From Terrabacter sp. Root85 (lineage in GTDB: Bacteria > Actinomycetota > Actinomycetes > Actinomycetales > Dermatophilaceae): 64,000 bases of DNA. The notes under the pieces are model-generated. The model worked only from the letters and a program-made list of their open reading frames with translations, did not search any database and was not told the origin of the DNA. Location: the NCBI RefSeq assembly GCF_001429185.1, contig NZ_LMIW01000008.1:434001-498000 (forward strand), in the 5' to 3' direction. The translations under genes were made by a program, and so were the position numbers. Within the stretch, counting starts at the first letter, position 1, and the number at the start of each line of letters is the position of its first letter. Positions 48,498 through 60,064 of this stretch are shown here, piece by piece.

Positions 48498-50183
48498 GTG
48501 AGCCACCCCCACCCCGAGCTGACCACGCCGCCAGCCCTCCCCGACAACGGCCTGAGGGTCGTCGCGCTCGGAGGGCTCGGCGAGGTCGGCCGCAACATGG
48601 CCGTGCTGGAGACGAAGGGCAAGCTGCTCGTCATCGACTGCGGCGTGCTCTTCCCCGAGGACCACCACCCCGGAGTCGACCTCATCCTGCCGGACTTCAC
48701 CTACATCGCCGACCGGCTCGACGACATCGAGGCCATCGTCCTCACCCACGGCCACGAGGACCACATCGGCGCCGTGCCCTACCTGCTCAAGCTCAAGGGC
48801 GACATCCCGATCATCGGCTCGACCCTGACCCTGGCGCTCGTCGAGGCCAAGCTCAAGGAGCACCGGATCCGTCCGTACTCCATGGCCGTCAAGGAGGGCC
48901 AGCGCGAGAAGCTCGGCGTCTTCGACCTCGAGTTCGTCGCGGTCAACCACTCGATCCCCGACGCGCTCGCCGTCTTCGTGCGCACCGAGGCCGGCACGCT
49001 GCTGCACACCGGCGACTTCAAGATGGACCAGCTGCCGCTCGACGGTCGCCTCACCGACCTGCGTGCCTTCGCCCGTCTCGGCGAGGAGGGCGTCGACCTC
49101 TTCCTCACCGACTCGACGAACGCCGACGTCCCCGGCTTCACGACGCCCGAGCTCGAGATCGCTCCGGCCATCGACAAGGTCTTCCGCCACGCCCAGCGCC
49201 GCGTCATCGTCGCCTGCTTCAGCAGCCACGTGCACCGCGTGCAGCAGGTTCTCGACGCCGCGGAGAAGGCCGGCCGCAAGGTCGCCATGGTCGGGCGCTC
49301 GATGGTGCGCAACATGGGCATCGCCGCCGAGCTCGGCTACCTCCGCGTGCCCGACGGCATCCTCATCGACATCAAGAAGATCGACAGCCTGCGCGACGAC
49401 GAGCTCGTCCTCATCTGCACCGGCTCCCAGGGCGAGCCGATGGCGGCCCTCTCGCGGATGGCGAACCGCGAGCACCGCATCGACGTCGGCCCCGGCGACA
49501 CGGTGCTGCTCGCGAGCAGCCTCATCCCCGGCAACGAGAACGCCGTCTACCGCATCATCAACGGCCTCATGCGCCTCGGCGCCAACGTCGTGCACAAGGG
49601 CAATGCCAAGGTGCACGTCTCGGGCCACGCCAGCGCGGGCGAGCTGCTCTACTGCTACAACATCGTCAAGCCGCGCAACGTCCTTCCCGTGCACGGCGAG
49701 TGGCGGCACATGTATGCCAACGCCCAGCTCGCCATCGCCTCCGGCGTCCACGAGGACAACGTCGTGCTCGCCGAGGACGGCGTCGTCGTCGACCTCGTCA
49801 ACGGGGTCGCCGAGGTGACCGGTGTCGTCGAGTGCGGCTACGTCTACGTCGACGGCAGCAGCGTGGGCGGCGCCGACGAGGCGCTGCTCAAGGACCGCCG
49901 GATCCTGCGCGACGAGGGTTTCATCACCTGCGTCGTCGTGCTCGACGCGGCCACCGGCAAGATCGCGAGCGGCCCGGAGATCACGGCCCGCGGGTTCGTC
50001 GAGGACGACGAGATCTTCCAGCAGGTCATCCCCAAGGTCGAGCGGGCCATCGAGGAGGCCGTCGCCAAGGGTGTCCGCGACGACCAGCAGCTCCAGCAGG
50101 TCATCCGGCGCGCTGTCGGCTCGTGGGTCGGTGGCAAGATCCGCCGCCGGCCGATGATCATCCCGGTCGTGCTGCAGGCCTGA
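48498..50183 (+). CDS. rnj: Ribonuclease J
   Basis: Dual endo- and 5' exoribonuclease of the beta-CASP family. 561 residues with LTHGHEDHIGAVP (metal site, about 82-94), HTGDFKMDQ, the beta-CASP segment ACFSSHVHRVQQ and CTGSQGEPMAALSRM, and HVSGHASAGEL. GTG 48498 has AGGACA upstream. It follows dapA, the conserved dapA-rnj order of actinobacteria. Confidence 0.96.
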   Translation: MSHPHPELTTPPALPDNGLRVVALGGLGEVGRNMAVLETKGKLLVIDCGVLFPEDHHPGVDLILPDFTYIADRLDDIEAIVLTHGHEDHIGAVPYLLKLKGDIPIIGSTLTLALVEAKLKEHRIRPYSMAVKEGQREKLGVFDLEFVAVNHSIPDALAVFVRTEAGTLLHTGDFKMDQLPLDGRLTDLRAFARLGEEGVDLFLTDSTNADVPGFTTPELEIAPAIDKVFRHAQRRVIVACFSSHVHRVQQVLDAAEKAGRKVAMVGRSMVRNMGIAAELGYLRVPDGILIDIKKIDSLRDDELVLICTGSQGEPMAALSRMANREHRIDVGPGDTVLLASSLIPGNENAVYRIINGLMRLGANVVHKGNAKVHVSGHASAGELLYCYNIVKPRNVLPVHGEWRHMYANAQLAIASGVHEDNVVLAEDGVVVDLVNGVAEVTGVVECGYVYVDGSSVGGADEALLKDRRILRDEGFITCVVVLDAATGKIASGPEITARGFVEDDEIFQQVIPKVERAIEEAVAKGVRDDQQLQQVIRRAVGSWVGGKIRRRPMIIPVVLQA

Positions 50184-50184
50184 C

Positions 50185-51264
50185 GTGACGGTGCAGGAGG
50201 CCGACCGGGGGCACCTCGACAGCGACGACGGCCACGACGGGCCCTCCGGTCGTCCGGGGGAGCCCGCCGAGTCGTCGACGCGGGAGCCGGCCGGGCGTCG
50301 TCCCCGCCGGCGCTGGGTCGACGTCGTCATCGGCGTCGTCCTGCTCGGGCTCGTCGCCGTCGGGGCGCTGCGCTGGTACGACTCGACGGCATACGTCGTC
50401 GTCGTGCTCCAGACGGCTGGGCCCTTCGTCGTCATCGGCCTGGGCCTGCTCGCCGTGGCGACGCTCGTGCTACGGCGGTGGTGGATGCTCGTCCCCGTCG
50501 TCGTCGCGCTCGTCGTGGCGGCGACGGTCGCGGCGCCGGCCTTCCGGGCCACCTCCTCGCCGAAGGCCGACCGCGACCTCACGGTCATGTCGGCCAACGT
50601 CTGGATCGGGTCGGCCAACGCCGGCCAGCTCATGGACGCCGTGCGCTTTCACTCCGTCGACGTCCTCGTGCTCACCGAGGCGACGCCCGCGATCCTGCGG
50701 CGGCTCGACGCCGAAGGGGCGGCCGACTACTTCAGCCAGCGGGAGGGCGTCGCCCGGGCCAGCACCTACACGGGGACGATGGTCCTGTCGCGCTACCCGC
50801 TCTCGGTGCGCAGCCTCGGCACCGACCCGGCGCTCGAGGGCACCCGAAGCGTCCAGCCCGAGGTCGACGTGACCGTGCCCAACGGCACGGTGCGTCTCAA
50901 GGTCGCCCATCCCACGGCGCCCTTGCGCGGTGACACCGTCGAGTGGCGCGCGGGCCTGCGGGCGCTCCAGTCGTGGAAGCAGCGTCTCGACGGCGACGAG
51001 CTCCTCGTCATGGCCGGCGACTTCAACGCCGGCTTCGGCCACCCCGGCTTCCGCGACCTCGCCGCGGGCCTCGACGACGCGCAGCGCACCGACGGACAGG
51101 GGTGGGTGCGCACCTGGCCCTTCGCGGGCAACCGGCTTCCGGCCTTCGTCCAGCTCGACCACCTGCTGAGCCGCGGCCTCACGGTCGTCGAGGCCGGGCA
51201 GGTGGCTCTCAATCGCGCCGACCACGCCGCGGTCTGGGCGAGCTACGCCCTGCCGGCGCGCTGA
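50185..51264 (+). CDS. Endonuclease/exonuclease/phosphatase-family membrane protein
   Basis: 359 residues. A charged lead (1-43) is followed by three hydrophobic helices (about 45-125), then a DNase I-like EEP domain with MSANVWIGSAN, VLVLTEATP, MAGDFNAGFGHPGF and the final NRADHAAVWASY, which contains the catalytic Asp-His. The domain lies outside the membrane. Substrates in this family range from nucleic acids to phospholipids, so none is assigned. GTG 50185 begins one nt after the rnj stop, implying co-translation. Confidence 0.85.
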   Translation: MTVQEADRGHLDSDDGHDGPSGRPGEPAESSTREPAGRRPRRRWVDVVIGVVLLGLVAVGALRWYDSTAYVVVVLQTAGPFVVIGLGLLAVATLVLRRWWMLVPVVVALVVAATVAAPAFRATSSPKADRDLTVMSANVWIGSANAGQLMDAVRFHSVDVLVLTEATPAILRRLDAEGAADYFSQREGVARASTYTGTMVLSRYPLSVRSLGTDPALEGTRSVQPEVDVTVPNGTVRLKVAHPTAPLRGDTVEWRAGLRALQSWKQRLDGDELLVMAGDFNAGFGHPGFRDLAAGLDDAQRTDGQGWVRTWPFAGNRLPAFVQLDHLLSRGLTVVEAGQVALNRADHAAVWASYALPAR

Positions 51265-51342
51265 CCCGACCCTGAGCGTTCGAGCGCACCGATCGCGCGC
51301 CCGCGCCGGCGCACGGACCCGCTCAGCGGCGTACGCCCGCGG

Positions 51343-52740
51343 TCACCATGGTCGCTCGACCTCGACGTCGCGCGGGTCGGTGCCCTCGAGCGCCCATCCG
51401 GTCTCCGTGAGCGACCACTCCGCGTCGGTGCCCTGCTCGACGAGCCGCGCGACGGCGGCGACGAGCCGCTCGACGCCCTCGAGCGTGCTGCCGAGGCCGA
51501 TGCTGGCGCGGACCGCGGTGGCGGAACGCTCGCCCCACGGGTCCTCGAGGAGCTCGTCGACGAGCAGGTGGGCGCAGAACTTGCCGTCCCGCACGCCGAT
51601 GCCGTGCTCGACGGAGAGGACCTGCGACACGAGCGAGGAGTCCCAGCCGTCGATGGTGAAGGCGACGACGCCGACCCGGTCGCTGTCGTCACCGAAGATC
51701 GACAGGACCTCGACGCCCGCGACGTCGTCGAGTCCGGCGCGGAGCCGCTCGAGGAGGCGGGTCTCGTGCTCCTCGATGGCGTCGCGGTGCCGGCTGATCG
51801 TCGAGCAGGCCGCGGCGAGGGCGATGGCTCCGATGACGTTGGGGCTGCCGCCCTCGTGGCGCGCCGGCCCGGTCGCCCATGTGGTGCCGTCCTCGGTCAC
51901 CGAGCGCGTCGCGCCGCCACCGAGCAGGTAGGGGTTGCCGGCGTCGAGCCAGTCGGAGCGCCCGGCGAGGACGCCCGCGCCGTAGGGGGCGTACGTCTTG
52001 TGCCCCGAGAACGCGACGTAGTCGGCGTCCCACGCGGCGAGGTCGATGGTGCGGTGCGCCGAGAGCTGGGCCGCGTCGACGGCGATCCGGGCGCCGTGCT
52101 CGTGCGCCAGGGTGGCGAAGCGCTCGACCGGCCAGACCTCTCCCGTCACGTTCGAGGCGGCCGCGACGACGACGAGGCGGTGGCGCGACGGGTGGTCGGT
52201 CAGCGCCTCCTCGAGCAGGGCGTGCGCGTCCTCGACGGTCTGCGGGACGGGGAGGCGCACGGTGCGGAAGCGGCCCCAGGGCAGCAGGGTCGAGTGGTGC
52301 TCGGTGCCGAAGACGAAGACCGTCGTGCGGCTAGGCAGCGCCTTGCTCAGCAGGGCCCACGAGTCGGTCGTCGTCCGGGTGAAGATGACGGAGTCGCCCT
52401 CACGCGCGCCGACGAAGGCGGCGACCTCGGCGCGGGCCTGCTCGTACCACGCGCTCGTCAGCCGCGAGGCGAACCCGGCGCCGCGGTGCACGGAGGAATA
52501 GGTCTCGAGGGCGCGGTCGACGGCCGCCTGGACCGTCTCGAGCGCCGGCGTCGAGGCCGCGTGGTCGAGGTTGGCGTATGCCGTGTCGCCGTGGAGCGTG
52601 GGCACGCGCAGTCCCGCGCCGACGACGGTGGGCAGGGTGCGCGCCTCGGGCACGACGTGCAGGGCGCGGGTGCGCACGACGGGTGCGGGGGAGCCGCCAC
52701 AGAGGGAGGCCGCTGGGTGCGTCGAGGGAAGGACCGACAT
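51343..52740 (-). CDS. Class V aminotransferase-fold enzyme (cysteine desulfurase-like)
   Basis: 465 residues. A PLP enzyme with NLDHAASTPA, GTEHHSTLLPW, the pyridoxal-lysine motif FSGHKTYAPYG (K248) and GIGVRDGKFCAHLL. It resembles SufS/CsdA-type desulfurases, but the lead of about 55 residues and the sequence around the possible reactive cysteine are unlike typical SufS. No suf genes are adjacent. Its leader is a SAM-IV riboswitch, so a role in sulfur amino acid metabolism is a reasonable inference. ATG 52740 has AGGAG seven nt upstream. Confidence 0.85.
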   Translation of the reverse strand: MSVLPSTHPAASLCGGSPAPVVRTRALHVVPEARTLPTVVGAGLRVPTLHGDTAYANLDHAASTPALETVQAAVDRALETYSSVHRGAGFASRLTSAWYEQARAEVAAFVGAREGDSVIFTRTTTDSWALLSKALPSRTTVFVFGTEHHSTLLPWGRFRTVRLPVPQTVEDAHALLEEALTDHPSRHRLVVVAAASNVTGEVWPVERFATLAHEHGARIAVDAAQLSAHRTIDLAAWDADYVAFSGHKTYAPYGAGVLAGRSDWLDAGNPYLLGGGATRSVTEDGTTWATGPARHEGGSPNVIGAIALAAACSTISRHRDAIEEHETRLLERLRAGLDDVAGVEVLSIFGDDSDRVGVVAFTIDGWDSSLVSQVLSVEHGIGVRDGKFCAHLLVDELLEDPWGERSATAVRASIGLGSTLEGVERLVAAVARLVEQGTDAEWSLTETGWALEGTDPRDVEVERPW

Positions 52741-52817
52741 GGGAGTGCTCCTGGGTCATGGGACCCACCCGGTGCAGGTCCGCGCTTGCCGACCTCGATC
52801 ACACGTTCAGACCGAGG

Positions 52818-52908
52818 GTGGCCTGGTCGTCACCCGGAGCACCCCACCGCGGAGGAGGGTTGCTGGCCAGCGAGCCGGGGCTTGTCACTGGCACTCATGA
52901 CCTGCGCA
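52818..52908 (-). promoter_or_regulatory. SAM-IV riboswitch
   Basis: Read on the minus strand, the sequence follows the SAM-IV pattern: GGTCATGAGTGCCAG, then CAAGCCCCGGC, GCTGGCCAGCAACCCTCC, CCGCGGTGGGGTGC and CCGGGTGACGACCAGG. The order and spacing of these conserved blocks match the actinobacterial riboswitch that binds S-adenosylmethionine. It precedes the class V aminotransferase by about 78 nt. Confidence 0.88.
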
Positions 52909-52910
52909 CG

Positions 52911-52916
52911 ACGATA
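52911..52916 (-). promoter_or_regulatory. -10 element of the SAM-IV riboswitch transcript
   Basis: TATCGT on the minus strand, placed so that transcription would start at about 52904, at the riboswitch edge. Confidence 0.4.
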
Positions 52917-53091
52917 AAGGGGTCGGTCACCGGCTGTCCACCGGTCGGTCCCCGGGTGTCGCGATCTGAGACGCCGACCCCGCCGGGGACCTCGCGGGAC
53001 GGTGGCGGGCGCGCCCACGGCATACGGCAGCCGCGTCCGACTGGTCAGCCCTGTTGCGCGTGTGACGCGTGAGTTCAGCGGTGCGTTGACG
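52917..53091. other. Divergent intergenic region between riboswitch and ftsK
   Basis: 175 nt with no supported gene. It holds one GGCATAC motif (53019-53025). With the riboswitch it completes a 363-nt gap between the aminotransferase and ftsK. Confidence 0.5.
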
Positions 53092-53097
53092 TACGGT
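53092..53097 (+). promoter_or_regulatory. -10 element of a leaderless-type ftsK promoter
   Basis: TACGGT, then 6 nt, then ATG 53104. Confidence 0.45.
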
Positions 53098-53103
53098 GCG
53101 AGC

Positions 53104-56037
53104 ATGGCGTCACGTCCGTCCACCAGCCAGCGCTCGAGCTCCGCCGCGGCCACCCGCGCCAAGGGGTCCGCGGGCAGCGCCTCGTCACGCCCTCCCGCAG
53201 CCCGGGGCGGCCGGCCCGCGCAGCGCAAGCCCGCGGCCCGCAAGCCCGCCGCCAAGGCCGCGTCCAAGACGCGGGGCGGAGGCCTCCCCTTCCCGTTCGG
53301 CGCGATGCGCAACACCTGGATGGGCGTCTCGCACATGGCCGGGGGAGCGGTGCGCCGCGTCGGGCACAGCGCCGCCGACCTCGAGCCGGAGCACCGCCGC
53401 GACGGCATCGGCTTCGCGCTCATCGCGCTCGCCGTGGTCGTCGCCGCGCGTGAGTGGTGGGGCGTCTCCGGCGCCTTCGGCCAGGTGGTGCACGCCGTCT
53501 TCGCCGGCACCTTCGGCCGCGTCGCCTACGCCGTCCCGCTCGTGCTGCTCGCCCTCGGCCTGCGCATGCTTCGAGCTCCCCAGGACGACGCGGCGACCAA
53601 CCGCGTCGTCGTCGGCACCATCGCCCTGACCTTCGCCGCGTGCGGTCTGTCGCACCTTGCCGACGGCATCCCCAACCCGCCCGACGGCGCCGACGGCATG
53701 CGTGCCGCCGGCGGCATCCTCGGCTTCCTCGCCTCGAGCCCGCTCGCGGCGGCCGTCTCGACCTACGGGGCGCTCGTCCTGCTCGTCCTGCTCGGTCTCT
53801 TCGGCCTGCTCGTCATCACGGCGACGCCGGTCAACATGATCCCGACCCGCCTGCGCCAGCTGCGCGCCCTCGTCATCGACCGCGACCACGTCGACGAGCA
53901 GCCCGACGAGGCGCTCGACGCCCCTGCCGCAGCGGTGAAGCGCGCGCGCCGCAAGGCCGTCGACCTCGCCGACCGCGACGGCGACGAGGCGTTCCGCCAG
54001 GCCGCGCAGAAGGCCCTCGAGGACGAGGCGACCACGCAGCTGCGACCCGGCGAGAAGCGCCCGACGCCTCCCGGGCTGCTGGCTCCCCGTCCCGGCGGCG
54101 AGAAGGGCGGGGAGAAGGTCATCGACGCCACCGACCCGAAGACCCTCGTGGCGCCCGACACGAGCAAGGTCGGACCCAAGGCCGAGCTCATCCCCCCGCC
54201 CATGTCCGACCTGCCGGCTCGCGTCGAGCAGCTCAGTCTCGGCGGCGACATCACCTACCAGCTGCCCGACCACGCGATGCTGACGCCGGGGCCGCCGCAC
54301 AAGACGCGCAGCGAGACCAACGACCGCGTCGTCGAGTCGCTGACCAACGTCTTCGACCAGTTCGACATCGACGCCGCCGTCACGGGGTTCACCCGCGGCC
54401 CGACGGTCACGCGCTACGAGGTCGAGCTCGGCTCGGGCACCAAGGTCGAGCGCGTCACCGCGCTCTCCAAGAACATCGCGTATGCCGTCGCCTCGGCCGA
54501 CGTGCGCATCCTCAGCCCCATCCCGGGCAAGTCCGCCATCGGCATCGAGATCCCGAACCTCGACCGCGAGAACGTGTCCCTCGGCGACGTGCTGCGCAGC
54601 AACACGGCCCGCACCAACGAGCACCCGATGGTCATGGGTGTCGGCAAGGACGTCGAGGGCGCCTACGTCATCGCCAACCTCGCGAAGATGCCGCACCTGC
54701 TCGTCGCGGGCGCCACCGGATCGGGCAAGTCGAGCTTCGTCAACTCGATGATCACCTCGATCCTCATGCGCTCGACGCCCGAGGAGGTCCGGATGATCCT
54801 CGTCGACCCGAAGCGCGTCGAGCTGACGGCCTACGAAGGCATCCCGCACCTCATCACGCCGATCATCACCAACCCCAAGAAGGCCGCCGAGGCCCTCGCG
54901 TGGGTCGTCAAGGAGATGGACCAGCGCTACGACGACCTCGCGGCGTTCGGCTTCAAGCACGTCGACGACTTCAACAAGGCGGTCCGCGCCGGCAAGGTCA
55001 AGCCGCTGCCGGGCTCGGAGCGCCAGATCACGACCTACCCGTACCTCCTCGTCGTCGTCGACGAGCTCGCCGACCTCATGATGGTCGCCCCGCGCGACGT
55101 CGAGGAGTCGGTGGTGCGCATCACCCAGCTCGCCCGTGCCGCCGGCATCCACCTCGTCCTCGCGACGCAGCGTCCGTCGGTCGACGTCGTCACGGGCCTC
55201 ATCAAGGCCAACGTCCCCTCGCGCATGGCGTTCGCGACGTCCTCGCTCGCGGACTCCCGCGTCGTGCTCGACCAGCCCGGCGCCGAGAAGCTCATCGGCC
55301 AGGGTGACGCGCTCTTCCTGCCGATGGGCGCGAGCAAGCCGATGCGTGTCCAGGGCGCGTGGGTCAACGAGTCCGAGATCCACGAGGTCGTCAAGTTCGT
55401 CACGACCCAGCTCAAGCCCAACTACGTCGAGAACGTCACCGTCGCGGCGCCCAAGAAGCAGATCGACGACGACATCGGCGACGACCTCGACGTGCTGCTC
55501 CAGGCCACCGAGCTCGTCGTCACGACCCAGTTCGGCTCGACGTCGATGCTCCAGCGCAAGCTGCGCGTCGGCTTCGCCAAGGCCGGACGGCTCATGGACC
55601 TGCTCGAGTCGCGCGGCGTCGTCGGCCCGAGCGAGGGCTCCAAGGCCCGCGACGTGCTCGTGCGCCCGGACGACCTCGAGCAGACGCTCGCGCTGCTGCG
55701 CGGCGAGGACGTGCCGCACCCCAACGAGCCCGTCGACGCCGATGACCTCGCCGAGATCATCGAGCCCGCCGAGCCGTATGCCGCCCCGCCCGTCGACGTG
55801 GAGCCTGCCGAAGCGTCGGCCGGCTACGCCGAGGAGCCCGACGAGGAGGTCGCGCCGCAGCGCACGGCCTCGCTCGTCGCCGAGCGCGGTGAGCAGCGTG
55901 CCCACGAGGACGAGACCACCGCGGTCCCGATGGCGCGGTGGACGCCCGGCGACATGACGCGCACGGTCGACGAGCACGACGAGGAGTCCGAGGACGCCTG
56001 GAACCTCACCGACCGCGGCGGCCGAGAGCGCTACTGA
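53104..56037 (+). CDS. ftsK: DNA translocase FtsK
   Basis: Moves chromosome ends through the division septum. 977 residues: an Ala/Lys/Arg-rich lead, about four membrane helices (residues 100-245), a linker, the alpha/beta motor with Walker A AGATGSGKSSF (about 535) and Walker B LLVVVDELADLM (about 650), and a gamma winged helix (TSMLQRKLRVGFAKAGRLMDLLE). A further acidic tail of about 100 residues follows gamma. Start is set by TACGGT six nt before ATG 53104; upstream in-frame sequence lacks coding character. Confidence 0.95.
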   Translation: MASRPSTSQRSSSAAATRAKGSAGSASSRPPAARGGRPAQRKPAARKPAAKAASKTRGGGLPFPFGAMRNTWMGVSHMAGGAVRRVGHSAADLEPEHRRDGIGFALIALAVVVAAREWWGVSGAFGQVVHAVFAGTFGRVAYAVPLVLLALGLRMLRAPQDDAATNRVVVGTIALTFAACGLSHLADGIPNPPDGADGMRAAGGILGFLASSPLAAAVSTYGALVLLVLLGLFGLLVITATPVNMIPTRLRQLRALVIDRDHVDEQPDEALDAPAAAVKRARRKAVDLADRDGDEAFRQAAQKALEDEATTQLRPGEKRPTPPGLLAPRPGGEKGGEKVIDATDPKTLVAPDTSKVGPKAELIPPPMSDLPARVEQLSLGGDITYQLPDHAMLTPGPPHKTRSETNDRVVESLTNVFDQFDIDAAVTGFTRGPTVTRYEVELGSGTKVERVTALSKNIAYAVASADVRILSPIPGKSAIGIEIPNLDRENVSLGDVLRSNTARTNEHPMVMGVGKDVEGAYVIANLAKMPHLLVAGATGSGKSSFVNSMITSILMRSTPEEVRMILVDPKRVELTAYEGIPHLITPIITNPKKAAEALAWVVKEMDQRYDDLAAFGFKHVDDFNKAVRAGKVKPLPGSERQITTYPYLLVVVDELADLMMVAPRDVEESVVRITQLARAAGIHLVLATQRPSVDVVTGLIKANVPSRMAFATSSLADSRVVLDQPGAEKLIGQGDALFLPMGASKPMRVQGAWVNESEIHEVVKFVTTQLKPNYVENVTVAAPKKQIDDDIGDDLDVLLQATELVVTTQFGSTSMLQRKLRVGFAKAGRLMDLLESRGVVGPSEGSKARDVLVRPDDLEQTLALLRGEDVPHPNEPVDADDLAEIIEPAEPYAAPPVDVEPAEASAGYAEEPDEEVAPQRTASLVAERGEQRAHEDETTAVPMARWTPGDMTRTVDEHDEESEDAWNLTDRGGRERY

Positions 56038-56088
56038 CCCCCGAGGGCCCGACACCCGACAGCCGCGAGTCCCGCCCGCCCCCGCGGT

Positions 56089-56762
56089 TCAGGGGTTGAA
56101 GCGGTAGCCGAGACCGGGCTCGGTGACGAGGTGGCGCGGGTTCGTCGGGTCGGGCTCGAGCTTGCGGCGCAGCTGGTTGGCGTAGACGCGCAGGTAGTTC
56201 GACTCGCGCCCGTACGAAGGGCCCCAGACGGCTCGGAGCAGGTCCTGCTGCTGGACGAGGTGACCGGGCTCGCGGCACAACGCCTCGAGCACCCGCCACT
56301 CGGTCGGCGTGAGACGGACGTCCTCGCCCTCGACGGTCGCCCTCCGCTCGGCGAAGTCGAGGACGAAGTGGTCGGTCACGACCGGCCCGAGGTGCCGGCC
56401 GAGGTCGCCGCCGCGGCGCACGGCCGCGCGCACCCGAGCGAGGAGCTCCTCGACGCCGAAGGGCTTCGTGACGTAGTCGTCGGCACCGAGGTCGAGCGCC
56501 TCGATCTTGTCGTCGGACTCGTGACGTGCCGACAGGACGATGACCGGGACGACCGAGGCGGCGCGGATGCGGCGGAGCACCTCGGTGCCGTCGAGGTCGG
56601 GCAGCCCGAGGTCGAGGATGACGACGTCGGGTGCGTCCTCGAGCACCGACTGAACCGCGGTGCGACCGTCGGCGGCCGTGACGACCTCGTTGCCGTGGGC
56701 CCGCAGCGCGATCGTCAGGGTGCGCTGCAGCCGCGGGTCGTCGTCGACGACGAGCACTCGGG

Positions 56763-56766
<4 letters not shown>
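56089..56766 (-). CDS. kdpE: Two-component response regulator KdpE
   Basis: OmpR-family regulator of kdpFABC. 225 residues: receiver domain with acidic pocket D8-D10 and phospho-acceptor D52 (VILDLGLPDLDG), the conserved Lys in YVTKPFG, then a winged-helix domain (RLTPTEWRVLEALCREPG). GTG 56766 overlaps the kdpD stop. Confidence 0.95.
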
Positions 56767-59465
<2,699 letters not shown>

Positions 59466-59482
59466 GCGCTGATCCTCTCAGG

Positions 59483-60064
59483 TCACCCGGCGCTCGGCGC
59501 CGAGAGACGCGCAAGGGCGAGGTTGAGCTCGAGGACGTCGACCCGCGGCTGGCCCAGGAAGCCGGCGATGCGGTCCTGTGAATGCTCCTCGACGAGGGCC
59601 CGGACCCGGGTGACGTCGAGACCGCGGGCTGCGGCGACGCGCTCGACCTGGGCGACGGCATACGCCGGCGTGATGTGGGGGTCCAGCCCGCTGCCCGATG
59701 CGGTGAGCGCGTCGGCGGGAGCGGTCGAAGGGTCGAGACCCGCTGCCCCCACGCGCTTGGCGACCTCGGCCTCGAGGTCAGCACCGGGCCCGAGGTTGGT
59801 TCCACCGCTCGTGTCGCCGGCGTAGTCGCTGGCCGAGGGGCGACCGTGGAACCACTCGTCGCCCTGCCACTGCTGGCCGATGAGGCTCGAGCCGACGACC
59901 CTGGTTCCGGACGAGACGAGCGAGCCGGCCGCCTGGTCGCGTCCGGCAACCTGGCCGACGCCCCACACTGCGGCGGGGTAGAGCACGCCGAACAGCACGG
60001 TGAGGACGAGCATGGCCCGAAGGCCCGCGAGGGACTGCTTGATGACGTTGTCCACGTGTCTCAC
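59483..60064 (-). CDS. kdpC: Potassium-transporting ATPase subunit KdpC
   Basis: 193 residues: one N-terminal membrane helix ([21 protein letters not shown]) and a soluble domain with [25 protein letters not shown] and [14 protein letters not shown], all KdpC signatures. It assists KdpB catalysis. GTG 60064 overlaps the kdpB stop (GTGA) and has GGAA upstream; GTG 60055 would give a more usual start (VDNVIKQ). Confidence 0.95.
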   Translation of the reverse strand: MRHVDNVIKQSLAGLRAMLVLTVLFGVLYPAAVWGVGQVAGRDQAAGSLVSSGTRVVGSSLIGQQWQGDEWFHGRPSASDYAGDTSGGTNLGPGADLEAEVAKRVGAAGLDPSTAPADALTASGSGLDPHITPAYAVAQVERVAAARGLDVTRVRALVEEHSQDRIAGFLGQPRVDVLELNLALARLSAPSAG

